Source of the DNA: Cyanophora paradoxa
Lineage: Eukaryota > Glaucocystophyceae > Cyanophorales > Cyanophoraceae
DNA: 64,000 bases
Direction of reading: 5' to 3'
NCBI GenBank assembly: GCA_004431415.1
Contig: QPMI01000005.1
Coordinates: 868,001-932,000, forward strand
Part shown: positions 23,700 through 32,790 of the stretch, piece by piece
How positions within the stretch are numbered: the first letter of the stretch is position 1
Layout: each line of letters starts with the position of its first letter
Notes under the pieces: generated by a model
What the model was told of the DNA's origin: nothing
The model's database searches: none
What the model saw: the letters and a program-made list of their open reading frames with translations, nothing else
Translations under genes and position numbers: made by a program

Positions 23700-24434
23700 A
23701 TGCCTTCCAAACGCAAAGTTGGTGTTCCTGCCGGTGCTATGTCATATTCTGCATCCTCTGGAACCGGTTCTATTAACACAGATCCCATGAAATTCAATGG
23801 TGTCAATGAAGTTAAAGCATCACAGCAACAGGAGGATCCCCTCAATGCTGCTTACGAAGAATCACCAGATGATAAAGCACCCCAAGCATCCACCAGTGAT
23901 CAACTCAATATTTCGCCCGAAACCTCTAAGATGAAGGCAGTTGGTGAAGGAGCTCGTCGAATTATTGGTGCTGCTGATGACAAAGGACTGGGTCTCCAAG
24001 ATCTCTCACTGGCTCGCAAAGGTGAAGGTGTCTCCAAAGAATCAGACAAGGTAATTCAATCCATGGCTGGTGAGGTCACCTACAAGGTTGCTCCCACACA
24101 GAATATTCATCGAATTCCCAAAGCCCAATGGGACGAAATGACTGCGAAACTTAAAGATCTGGAAGCGAAATCCAGTGCTCTTGAACAGTATGTCTCTGAG
24201 AAGAAAGAGAGAGCGAAATTGAAGGAGATGCTGCGAAAGGAGGTGTACAGAATGGGAATCACTGGTCTCCCAGATAAGCAATTCATTGGTAAGAAAGAGA
24301 CTCAAATTGATGAGCAAGCAGTTGATGAGATGAAGACCAAAACCCAAAAGGGCACCATTGAACCTGGTGCTACCAAATCAGAGGTTGATAAAGGTGTTGC
24401 CCCAACAGTATATAAACGACGAGTTTGGCTTTAA
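23700..24434 (+). CDS. Hypothetical virion-block protein with a coiled-coil-like segment
   Basis: A 244-residue protein starting MPSKRKVGVPAGAMSYSAS. The N-terminal half is disordered-looking and rich in Ser, Gln and Asp. The segment from about 145 to 190 is heptad-like and charged (AKLKDLEAKSSALEQYVSEK). It follows the packaging ATPase by 28 bp, and TAATAAATATACA lies just upstream of the ATG. It may be an internal virion protein. No family is recognised. The nested elements have an unrelated-looking protein of similar size (31,066-31,826). Confidence 0.6.
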   Translation: MPSKRKVGVPAGAMSYSASSGTGSINTDPMKFNGVNEVKASQQQEDPLNAAYEESPDDKAPQASTSDQLNISPETSKMKAVGEGARRIIGAADDKGLGLQDLSLARKGEGVSKESDKVIQSMAGEVTYKVAPTQNIHRIPKAQWDEMTAKLKDLEAKSSALEQYVSEKKERAKLKEMLRKEVYRMGITGLPDKQFIGKKETQIDEQAVDEMKTKTQKGTIEPGATKSEVDKGVAPTVYKRRVWL

Positions 24435-24461
24435 TTATCTTGCATTAAGAGAGAGAGCATC

Positions 24462-24666
24462 ATGGATTTCTTGCGAAAACTCATAGAGATGTTTAATCTC
24501 CACATTGTGAGCAATTGTCACAGTGGCTGCTGTGAAACCAAAGTCGAAATCGAATTCTCAGACACTGAAAGCCATGGATCAGGTGGTAGGAGATTATCCA
24601 CAGACTCGGTGGATTTCGAGGAGCATATTAAAACAGAGACAGTGAGGCGACGCTCTGTATCTTTCA
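24462..24666 (+). pseudogene. Small outer-element gene interrupted near its 3' end by element A
   Basis: Starts MDFLRKLIEMFNLHIVSN, has four Cys and two His in its first 27 residues (a possible metal site), and is acidic/Ser-rich afterwards. After 68 codons it meets the left inverted repeat of element A. The frame as read today continues into the repeat and stops at 24,758 with meaningless residues. Across the insert, the host frame resumes after the TTTCA duplication at 36,182-36,186 and reaches a stop within about nine codons, so the uninterrupted gene was roughly 76 residues. The function is unknown. Confidence 0.6.
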
Positions 24667-25070
24667 AGCTCAGCACTGCGCCGTGTCTCCAAAAAAATAC
24701 CCGCGAAAAAATCAAAAACAAATCAGAAAACAAACCATTCCCAGTAACCCAATCTTGAATATCAGTAAATCTCAGTAAGCCTCAGTAAGAAACATTGAAT
24801 TAATCGAAGTTATATCATAATCTCGATTAATTATATCTTATCGAAGTTATATCTTTTTTATGCGCCGTGTCTCCAAAACAATTCCCAAGAAAAACAAACC
24901 ATTCACAGTAACCCAATTCCAAATCTCACTAAATCTCAGTAAGCCTCAGTAACAAAAATCGAATTAATCGAAGTTATATCTTAAATCTTATTTATCGAAG
25001 TTATATCATAATCTCGATTAATTATATTTAATCGAAGTTATATCCTTTTCATCCGCCGTGTCTCCCATGA
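24667..25070. repeat. Left terminal inverted repeat of element A
   Basis: Reverse complement of 35,779-36,181 with a few differences. It contains three spaced copies of CCGTGTCTCC (near 24,681, 24,865 and 25,055), each followed by A-rich sequence, and blocks built of ATCGAAGTTATATC and CAGTAAG. It ends one base before the integrase stop codon. Confidence 0.9.
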
Positions 25071-25071
25071 T

Positions 25072-26132
25072 TTAGCGTTTCGTTAAACCACTTCTCAAAT
25101 TGTATCTCCTCCGAATTACATTACTCCGATTGGGTTTTATGCCTTCTTTTGCTACCAATCGATTCACTTTATTCGTTTTATTAACCTGCTGAATCCGTTT
25201 TTGTGATGGTATCTTAATGATATCATCTTTATTCACCTTTTGCAATTCTTGTTTCTTAAATCTCCTCTTCACTTCTTTTGTTTCCTCACCATCATTATCT
25301 TCAAGCACTTTGAAACGATTCCTATCAGCCTTTGCAACAGTGTAGACCTTCTGACTGAATTGCGCACCTTCTTTTTCAAACAATCCCTTTGGTTGCAAAA
25401 CTCGAACTGTGTCTCCTGGTTTCACTTGATTAGTATCAGCCTCCTTTACACGATTGTTGTGAACAGTATCCCTCATGTAAATAAATAACTGTTTATCTTC
25501 ATTTGTATACACTGCATTTGGAGAGTCATTTTTCAATGCAGAATGGGGACTGCTATTATACAAGTCAATTACATCACTAAGTAGATCGATCCATTTCGTG
25601 GTTCCCTTTGCTGTCATCGATTTTCTGAGATACTGTTTGAAAGTCCTAGTGAACCTATCAATTATCCCCAGTTTATCTCCTACTGTGATGTGGTCATCCT
25701 TTGCCACATCTGTGTATAGCATTACACCATGTTCACTGCACCAATTTCGGTATACTGCCTGGGAAAACTCATTATCCCAGAGAGAGCATTAACTTTGCCT
25801 GCTTCTTGCTTGAACCTATTTAAAATGCTCGGGATCTCACTGCTGTTTTTAAAAGGATAAACAAATCCTTTGCGACTAAGTATGTCTACGAAACTAAGCA
25901 TTTTGAAAATGCCATTGTTGGCAGTCTGAAACCCTCTGAAATATGTTATATCGATTTGAAACGATCTAGGCTTTGCCACTATGCGAAGAAACGATTTGGG
26001 TTTCCTTGGTTTCTTGTAAATTTGCTGGAGTTCTGAGTTTTTGAACTTCTTTTTCAACTCTTTTTCATCAAAACTCACTTTTTCATTAATCAGTTTCTGC
26101 CTATACTTTTTGAATGATAATACACTATCCAT
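25072..26132 (-). pseudogene. rve-family integrase of element A, split by a frameshift
   Basis: Two frames make up one integrase: 25,722-26,132 (N-terminal) and 25,072-25,722 (C-terminal). The first carries a catalytic Asp in FQIDITYF. The second Asp lies at the break, where a GGG run would restore the frame and an Asp-Asn-Glu-Phe motif if it held one more G. The third acidic residue appears as Asp in GIIDRFTRTFKQ, where retroviral-type integrases have Glu. The C-terminus ends YNLRSGLTKR, like the outer integrase. The break lies at the same place in element B, so it is either inherited or a shared base-calling error. The enzyme would insert the element and make the 5-6 bp target duplications. 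Its ATG overlaps the replicase stop (TAATG). Confidence 0.75.
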
Positions 26133-29100
26133 TATTGGGCGGCACAGTTACACTTAATATGAGAGAGGAAACAATTTTTGGTAATGTGAGCCACAGCATT
26201 ATTAATTCGATCTACCGAAATATCTTCAAAGTCCATGGCATTGTAGCATCGCAGGCAATGCCCATACTGCTTCCCATATCGCTGCTTGATCCAATCCCAT
26301 GTGATGTAATCATGCTCATCGAATTGTCTGTTTGCTGCTCGGTCCTGATCCTTGTAAGTCGAAATCTTCTCGTTATTCTCTCTTTTCCACACTTTCCAGT
26401 GAGCCATTTCGAAATTATCATGGTAAATAACAACATCATCCAGCCTTGTGGTTCGAGTGAGAGCAACATATAGCCACTTCTTTGAAACAAATGGCGCCCC
26501 AGTTTCGAACACGACTACCCTGTTCCCTTTGCAGCGAATCGTATCACCTTGAACAACATGGCAGGTGTTTGCGTAAGCCAGGGCGAAATGTTTGACTGCA
26601 TCCCTGCTGAGAACAATCTCATCCTTCTTGTTGGCAATGTCAGCAATAATGAAACTGTCCTTTGAGAGCTTGACAATCTTGTAGACAAATCCATTATGAA
26701 CTATCTTCCCACCCTTTGCAATACGAGTCTTTGCAACAACTTTGATCCCGCCAGCATAAATGGAAACATTATCCCCGTAGTTCATTTTGTGAAGGGCTAG
26801 GTTCACCTCTGCACCCTTGCGGTTTGTATACACAATGCCTTTATCTGTCTTTGCCAATTCGTCCACAACCTTGAACCCGTACTTTGCTAGGACCTCACTT
26901 ACACTCAAACCTTTCTCGAATAAATCAATTCGAATTTGCTCAACCTTTCTGCGATCTTCCTCAGTCTCATGGCGCTTGTTCACTTGGAGTAACAATTCGT
27001 TGGGGAACAGGCGATGGAGGATATCAAGGTAATACTCATCTTGATCAACACTCATATCCTGAATGGGTGGGTTCTGATACGGGTCACCTGTGGCAATGTA
27101 TACCTTATCTGGGAACTGCTCATTCATGATGTGGTCCAGGGCTGCCAGTTCTCCAATCTTAAACTGACAGATCTCATCAATAACAATGCAATCAAATTCT
27201 ACCAAACCAGATGCATTCCCTCCTACGATTTCATCCATGTTCGACTCATCGATTTTGAGATGAAGGGCATCATAGATTGTCTTCACATTTTTCAATCCTT
27301 GCTCTTTCATTTCCTTCACTCGCTTGTTGGTCGGAACAATATAGAGGGGATTTTTGAAACGCTTCCCATATTCAACTGTCATGTGAGTCTTTCCAACTCC
27401 TGGAACTGATCCGAGAAGAACCCATCGTTTTTGTGTAGCCAGCAAATCACAAATCGCGGTTGTGTCATACTCATCAACCACAGAGTGTTTGGTATAACTG
27501 TAGTTCTCGATTTTCACAAAGTCAGTCGCTCTCTCAAACTTTCCGTAACGAATTCGTTTTGCCTCGAGGTCTTTCTTCTCACCTGAAAACTTTTTAGAAA
27601 AATTGGGGCAGCATTTCACACTGAATTTTCCAATATTCTCAAAGGCATTGCGATCGAATGACACTGGGGCAATGGGTTCATAAGCGATCCCATAAACACA
27701 ATCGGTGTTCAAAGCGAGTGGTCGGATCTGCTGTTTAGCGAGTTCGACACACTTCTCATACATACACATCCTCATAATTGACAAGAGGGTAGTGTACAAT
27801 GGCATGAAGCCATCAATGAGCTGCTTTTCTGCTACCTGATTGACATAGTAGATATGGGGTTCGGTCATCTCTTCCTCACACAGAACGAACTCTGTCTCCT
27901 CATAAGTGGCAAGAGTCTCACCAAAGAGGTAAATTTTAACCTCCCCTCCGTTCTGTTTCTGGAACTCGATCGCATCGTCTCTGTTGTGGAAAATGGTGGT
28001 TTTCACTCTGCTATTTCGTTGCTTTCCAGTTTGCCCAATTGCACTCACCAAGATCTGCTTCTTATCAACAGGATCGAGGTCGCTATCTAAGATTCGAGCA
28101 ACTGTGTTGCCTGCAAGGTTGGGAATGAGTTTGTAAGGTCGCAGAACCGCTTTGATGGAGATGTCATCCTTGAAATCCTCGAAATGCTTTTTGAGAACCA
28201 AACCAGGAACGACATTGTACTTGGAATCAATGATCATCCTCTTGTATCTGTTGTAGGTGTTTGCTTCGTACTCCTTTCCGTTCTTGTCTTTGGCTTTGAA
28301 AAAGTATTTGTCGTCCAGTTTCACGTAATAGAAGCTGTATTCCTCGATTTGCTCTGCATCTGTGATTGTCACACTCTTGAAGACATCGAACTTGCTGAGA
28401 ACAGGAACGAATTTGATCATCAAGGCTACAATGTAAGGGTATGCTTTGCACATATCGAACTCGTAAATATCTGTGTTATAGCGAATTTCATCAAAGGTCT
28501 CCTCATCCACATCAAAGAGACCACGAAGGGCAGTCTGCACTCCATTCTTGAATGCATTTATGGTTTGCTCATTGTAAGTACTCTTGTTGGAAGTGTCGAT
28601 TAGAGACCTATACATATCCAGATTTAGTTTCTCGAATTTATCTCTGTACTCAGCATTCTTGAAGCTAATCTCGAAAGCTGTTTCCACATCTGTATCGTTA
28701 CCAGGTGGGGTCACGACAACATCCTTATCGTCAATAGTGAAACGAATATGGGTTGCCTTTCCGATTTGGGAGAACCCAGGTTGGACCTGATAATTATGCA
28801 CCACAATGAACTCTCTGAGTAGTTCATCCAGTGAACCACCATAGCAGATTCGAATGCTCGATTGGTTCTTTGGATTGTCAGACCTGACAATTCTCAGAAT
28901 GTCATCGGGATTTGTGGCAAACTCCTTGAACCTTCTTTGCTTTATAATCTTGTAACGAGAACTGAGTGGAACATTGGTATCTTTTGGCTTGGAGCCATTG
29001 AAGGACTGTGTGAGAGCCTTAATATTGTGATTTAACAAATACATGTGACCATTCTCAATCTTCACATATGCAACAGAAGGGGTCAAGTGTGTGTTCCTGG

Positions 29101-29395
29101 TCTTGGGCAGGAAAGTCAGTTCAGGGACAGGGGTTCTGTCGTCCTTTCCAATTGTAACCATGCCTAGGCGCAGTGGGTCAAGAACCTTCTCCGAAATGGA
29201 CTTGAAAGAAATGCCCCAATCATCTCCTTCAACAGGGTCTCGCCCATTCACCATCTTAAAGAGTCCGTTGTAAGACCAATCGATTCGCTTGTATTTCCCT
29301 TTGGTCTTAGCCTTCTCAAACGCTCCTCCAAACCATTTGATGAGGACATCGAAAACACACTTCCCAACCTTGAATGAATCACCTTTCAAGAACAT
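26132..29395 (-). CDS. PolB - SF1 helicase - HNH-like fused replicase, element A (intact)
   Basis: A 1087-residue protein. Polymerase part: motif A FDMCKAYPY (about 311-320), a Lys/Gly-rich motif B (KKQILVSAIGQTGKQRN, about 445-460) and motif C LNTDCVYG (about 562-569), where NTD replaces the usual DTD. Helicase part: Walker A PGVGKTH (about 665), Walker B VIDE (about 740), GDPYQ (about 770) and ALTRTTR (about 978), the SF1 order seen in Pif1/RecD-like enzymes. The last 45 residues carry CLRC, SVDRINN, AH and CFLSHIKCN, resembling an HNH/endonuclease VII-type zinc module. It should replicate the element. The 5' end overlaps the upstream ORF by 10 nt; the pair may be one protein (see 29,386). 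Confidence 0.8.
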   Translation of the reverse strand: MFLKGDSFKVGKCVFDVLIKWFGGAFEKAKTKGKYKRIDWSYNGLFKMVNGRDPVEGDDWGISFKSISEKVLDPLRLGMVTIGKDDRTPVPELTFLPKTRNTHLTPSVAYVKIENGHMYLLNHNIKALTQSFNGSKPKDTNVPLSSRYKIIKQRRFKEFATNPDDILRIVRSDNPKNQSSIRICYGGSLDELLREFIVVHNYQVQPGFSQIGKATHIRFTIDDKDVVVTPPGNDTDVETAFEISFKNAEYRDKFEKLNLDMYRSLIDTSNKSTYNEQTINAFKNGVQTALRGLFDVDEETFDEIRYNTDIYEFDMCKAYPYIVALMIKFVPVLSKFDVFKSVTITDAEQIEEYSFYYVKLDDKYFFKAKDKNGKEYEANTYNRYKRMIIDSKYNVVPGLVLKKHFEDFKDDISIKAVLRPYKLIPNLAGNTVARILDSDLDPVDKKQILVSAIGQTGKQRNSRVKTTIFHNRDDAIEFQKQNGGEVKIYLFGETLATYEETEFVLCEEEMTEPHIYYVNQVAEKQLIDGFMPLYTTLLSIMRMCMYEKCVELAKQQIRPLALNTDCVYGIAYEPIAPVSFDRNAFENIGKFSVKCCPNFSKKFSGEKKDLEAKRIRYGKFERATDFVKIENYSYTKHSVVDEYDTTAICDLLATQKRWVLLGSVPGVGKTHMTVEYGKRFKNPLYIVPTNKRVKEMKEQGLKNVKTIYDALHLKIDESNMDEIVGGNASGLVEFDCIVIDEICQFKIGELAALDHIMNEQFPDKVYIATGDPYQNPPIQDMSVDQDEYYLDILHRLFPNELLLQVNKRHETEEDRRKVEQIRIDLFEKGLSVSEVLAKYGFKVVDELAKTDKGIVYTNRKGAEVNLALHKMNYGDNVSIYAGGIKVVAKTRIAKGGKIVHNGFVYKIVKLSKDSFIIADIANKKDEIVLSRDAVKHFALAYANTCHVVQGDTIRCKGNRVVVFETGAPFVSKKWLYVALTRTTRLDDVVIYHDNFEMAHWKVWKRENNEKISTYKDQDRAANRQFDEHDYITWDWIKQRYGKQYGHCLRCYNAMDFEDISVDRINNAVAHITKNCFLSHIKCNCAAQ

Positions 29396-30230
29396 TTCCT
29401 TGAATGTGGTGGCTTGGGGTTCCCTTCGTTTTTAATGAAATTCGAAATAATCATTGGAGCGTTTGTATTGTCTCTGAGGACTTGTTCATTTCTTGGGATG
29501 TATTCTTCATTATCTGTCGTGATGACTCTTTCAATTGTCATAATATCGGGGTAGGTATCTTGCTCAATTAGTTTTAGGTAGCGGAAATCTTGATTGGTCG
29601 AGTTAAACTCAATAACTGCTGCAATAAATTCAGCAATGACAGTCCCCTCAACACATGGGAACGTATTGAAGGTGGATTGAACCAGACCGAGAGCATTCAG
29701 AAAAGCTGCCTTGGTACACTGGATACCAAAGGGGCGATTGTTCCGAAGCCTCTTCGATTCAATGTAGGTCACACCATTCTCAGTGACCCTGTTTGCATTT
29801 GCAGGGGCTTGTTCTCCCTCTTGCAACTCACGGAAGAGTCTCACATTCAGGGTGACCATGTTTCCAGGTGAGTTTTCAACAAACTCACGGAGGTTAGCAA
29901 TCATCTGCTGGAAAGGAGTCAAGCGCTTCCGCTCTCTCGCTTGCTCCGCTTTCTTGTTTTGCTTCTCAACATTCTTAGCGGCTCTCTCAGCCCTCTTCTC
30001 CTTCTTCTCCTGCTTGCGATACAACGAGGCTCTACGATACCTCTCAGTGTATCTCTGATATCAATCAACTTTGGAATTCTAATTGCTTTGAAAGTAAATT
30101 CTCTCAAGAAATAGATATCCTGCTCTCGGGTCAATTTGTCTTCTACTTTTGCTTGCATGTAGTAGCCAAGAATCTCATCCTGCAAATTTTTCGAAATTCG
30201 ATTACTTGGTCGAGGCATTTCTTTGTTCAC
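29386..30230 (-). pseudogene. Replicase N-terminal ORF, element A (frameshifted)
   Basis: Equivalent of the intact 281-residue ORF in element B. A run of three A in B (ACAAACGAGG) is two here (ACAACGAGG, near 30,023), splitting it into 29,919-30,230 and 29,386-30,024. It starts near MPRPSNRISKNLQDEILG, which matches the opening of the outer PolB (MPRQSNRIIKEKKNEILG), so this is probably the N-terminal part of the replicase. A strongly basic Lys/Arg/Glu-rich helix follows (about residues 75-105). The 3' end overlaps the replicase core by 10 nt in another frame; one extra G in a GGG run near 29,420 would fuse them. A terminal-protein or DNA-binding role is possible. Confidence 0.65.
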
Positions 30231-30427
30231 TCTATTAATATATACCTACAAAAGTTTTCTTTAAATACTTTTATACTCGCGTCAAATTTTACCGACAAAA
30301 CCAAAAGTCTCCAACAAAATAAATTTAGTCGAGGGCATTCATAAAAATAACAAAGGGTTGGCTCGATCATCGAACTCTAAAAATAACAGAATGATTATAT
30401 TTGTGGTTCCAGCGCGTTTCCCACGGG

Positions 30428-30454
30428 TTTCTCAGAGCAGATCGCGCTGAGAAA
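30428..30454. terminator. Hairpin downstream of the 85-residue gene, element A
   Basis: TTTCTCAG and CTGAGAAA form an 8-bp stem (plus inner pairs) around AGCAGATCGCG, immediately 3' of the stop of the minus-strand gene at 30,460. It is conserved in element B at 44,009-44,035. The position suits a hairpin 3'-end signal, as used by some large algal viruses; the role is inferred. Confidence 0.4.
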
Positions 30455-30459
30455 AACGA

Positions 30460-30717
30460 TTAACAGAGATATTTCGATTTGCGACCACGGTTAGAATACG
30501 GGACACCATAGAGATACTTCACAAAGCAGACTGCATTGGAAGCATAGAGACGCTGGGAACTCTCAACGATCTTCATGGCTCTGTAACACTCATCAGTATG
30601 GTATAAGTCACGCATTTGCTTTGCAAATCTGGCATTGTACTTTTTCAAATATTCCTGACCTTTTTCAGTTTTACGATAACGATAAGTAGCACGCTTCTGA
30701 GCCTCACTGATTGGCAT
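30460..30717 (-). CDS. Small basic protein, element A
   Basis: An 85-residue protein starting MPISEAQKRATYRYRKTEKG and ending RGRKSKYLC. It is rich in Lys, Arg and Tyr, with an AT-hook-like RGRKSKY near the C-terminus, so DNA binding is likely. It is identical in element B (44,041-44,298). The outer element has a similar-sized basic protein ending GRPRKY (36,417), possibly a distant counterpart. An AT-rich TTAATATATG promoter-like stretch lies just upstream, and a hairpin follows its stop. Confidence 0.6.
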   Translation of the reverse strand: MPISEAQKRATYRYRKTEKGQEYLKKYNARFAKQMRDLYHTDECYRAMKIVESSQRLYASNAVCFVKYLYGVPYSNRGRKSKYLC

Positions 30718-31065
30718 GTTGTCCTTTTCTACTCTCTTAATATATGTTAAGAAATCTTTAAGTAGTTTTTCTGTCTGTATATAGCGAATAAACTCCTGTC
30801 AAATTTTGGTCCGATTGCAGAGCATCCAGTACGAAAGAAGATGCTGGAAAAATGATAAAGCCACCGATACCCAGAAGGTTCACTTGTCGGCTGCAAGTTT
30901 CTACCACTGAACCCGGTAGAACAGGTGATTTAAGTGATTTACCTATGGATATTTCACTTCGCTCTACAACGCCTCCATAAAAATGAAGAAGTTTTGAGCC
31001 TACGGGATAGGATTGGTTACGTAGCGCTAACAATGTTTGAGAAATTATATTATTCAGATTGATCC
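30718..31065. other. Conserved 350-bp spacer in element A, no confident gene
   Basis: Lies between two minus-strand genes. The only long frame (30,758-31,033) lacks an ATG and is broken by an in-frame stop and indels in element B. The sequence is otherwise well conserved between the copies, so it may hold promoter or untranslated RNA signals. The end next to the small-protein gene contains CTTAATATATG. Confidence 0.4.
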
Positions 31066-31826
31066 TTAACGGCGATAACCGGGTCTTATACCAAGCTTGG
31101 CGAATCCAGAGACCATTGGGGCAGCATTTGGAATCGAGTTGACTGGATCAGCCTGCGAAGTGGCAACCGAAGGATCGACTTATTGAGAACCGGCAAATCC
31201 GTTTTGTTGGAGTCTTGATACTCAATGGTCTTTGCAATCAATTCTGTAGGTGAGTCTTTTGCCACATGAACAGGTTCGGGAATAACTTCATGGGTTACTT
31301 CTGGTTTCTTCTCAACCTTTTCCTTTGTGATTGGCTGTTCCTTGATCTTGTTTTCGTTTTTGGTCTCTGCTGCAATACCATCAACAAGACTCTTAGCATA
31401 CTGATATGTTACAGATTTCAGTCCACCAGTGGTTGAACGAATAAAGTAGCGGTTGCGATGGTCTTTCTCGGAATAGGTTGAGTAGAGTCGCTCACCACCA
31501 TCAAGCAGTTTCAGCAGTGTCGATGATGAGGCAACCTTGTCCTTTGTGGATGATTTGAACTGTCCTTTCTTGATTCCTCGTTTGGCTCCGGGCATGCGGT
31601 TCAGTGGGACTTGGTCAACAAGGGCATTATCATCATTACTGTTTTTCGTAGTGGCTTGGGTGTATTGGTTTCGTTCTTTATGGACTTCTTTATCGAGGTC
31701 ACCAGTTCCGTATGCAGCGATTCCTTTCGATTTCTTATACCAGTTCCTTCCAGTCTCACCATTGCCAACATCCGCTTCAGCGGCTGGTTTGGCTAAGAAA
31801 TTCTTGGGTTGAGTCTTGCGGGCCAT
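31066..31826 (-). pseudogene. Hypothetical virion-block protein, element A (3' frameshift)
   Basis: Homologue of the intact 253-residue protein of element B. Here one C is missing from a CCC run (near 31,169), so the last 30 or so residues are read in the wrong frame, ending at 31,086 instead of 31,066. The N-terminus MARKTQPKNFLAKPAAEADVG is basic and Pro/Ala-rich. The middle (LLKLLDGGERLYSTYSEKDH) looks folded and the following region is Lys/Glu-rich. I recognise no family. Its position beside the minor capsid gene suggests a virion or assembly role. Confidence 0.55.
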
Positions 31827-31862
31827 TTGTAATATTGAAACAAAATTATTCTACAGTATTTC

Positions 31863-32738
31863 CTATGACCGTGAGAACGGCAGGTAGAGTCCCTCCAACT
31901 CTTTTATGACATTCTTCAATGCTTTCTTTGTCAGATCTTTATCATCTTCAGTAATCAGTTCGAGAGTCATCGACCAATCCGTGGTAATATCGGTTTCAGC
32001 ACCATTCCAATATGTAAGACGAATTTTTAGCGTTTCAACTTCCACCAAACCATTTTGCTCATGCAATATCATGGAATTATTCGATGAATCGTATTTTAGT
32101 AGACTGCCTACCGTTTGGTCAATCTCAATTTTCGCAAGGGCTTTATCATCGCTGGTGTTCTTGCTTACATAGTTGCCTTTGAGTGGGTCAACATGAAGAA
32201 GGATGTAAGAATTGAACAGAAGATCGAGCGGTATAACACTGTCAATGTAGTAATTATAAGTATTTGCTCCAACTGTTACTGGCGAATCGAGCAGGGCAGA
32301 AGCATAACCATTTTCAGAACTGTCAGGTCTGCGATCTGGGAAACCAAGGAAGTTCGCTAAAATCCGACTTCCAAAGGTGAGGGTAAATGTTGCATCGCAC
32401 ATGAACCTTAGCAACATGGTAACAGGATCATAGGTAGTTCCTGCTGCACCATATGCCTGTGAAGCAAGTTTTGCATTTAGAAGATTAACCAAACTATCAG
32501 AGGTATATGTCCCTTTCGAAATAGTGTTATTCTTAGTTTTAATTACATCCCCAGCATCATAGGTTCCTGTAATCAAACTTCCATTCTCGCTGAGATTGTA
32601 AATGTTATTGAACATCTCGAAATTGGTCACTCGGCAGGCTCTCACATTTTGGATGGCATGGGGAATTTTGTAAGTGAAGTTTGTTGGGGTTCCATCATCT
32701 CGGTCCCTGGAATCAATATTGAGATAGTAACGCGTCAT
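31863..32738 (-). CDS. Minor capsid (penton-like) protein, element A
   Basis: A 291-residue protein starting MTRYYLNIDSRDRDDGTPTN. It shares the NIDSRDR motif with the outer and element B proteins. The first 13 residues and about the last 40 are identical to element B, while the middle (about residues 40-240) differs heavily, with insertions and substitutions, in contrast to the near identity elsewhere. It is divergent from the MCP gene over a 52-bp promoter gap. A vertex protein is inferred. The variable middle may be surface-exposed. Confidence 0.65.
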   Translation of the reverse strand: MTRYYLNIDSRDRDDGTPTNFTYKIPHAIQNVRACRVTNFEMFNNIYNLSENGSLITGTYDAGDVIKTKNNTISKGTYTSDSLVNLLNAKLASQAYGAAGTTYDPVTMLLRFMCDATFTLTFGSRILANFLGFPDRRPDSSENGYASALLDSPVTVGANTYNYYIDSVIPLDLLFNSYILLHVDPLKGNYVSKNTSDDKALAKIEIDQTVGSLLKYDSSNNSMILHEQNGLVEVETLKIRLTYWNGAETDITTDWSMTLELITEDDKDLTKKALKNVIKELEGLYLPFSRS

Positions 32739-32790
32739 TCTGTTTAATAAAGCATTTTAAAAATTTCTTTTGGTATTTTAAACATAAGAG
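32739..32790. promoter_or_regulatory. Divergent promoter between minor and major capsid genes, element A
   Basis: Fifty-two AT-rich bases containing TTTAATAAAGC and TATTTTAAACATAAGAG, the latter ending at the MCP ATG. Identical in element B at 46,333-46,384. Confidence 0.5.

Noticed and set aside
30840-30960. tRNA-like sequence in the element A spacer
   Set aside because: No GGTTCGAAT-type T-arm or complete cloverleaf could be found on either strand.
30758-31033. 91-residue minus-strand frame in element A
   Set aside because: It lacks an ATG start, and the matching region of element B has an in-frame stop and compensating indels; treated as conserved noncoding spacer.
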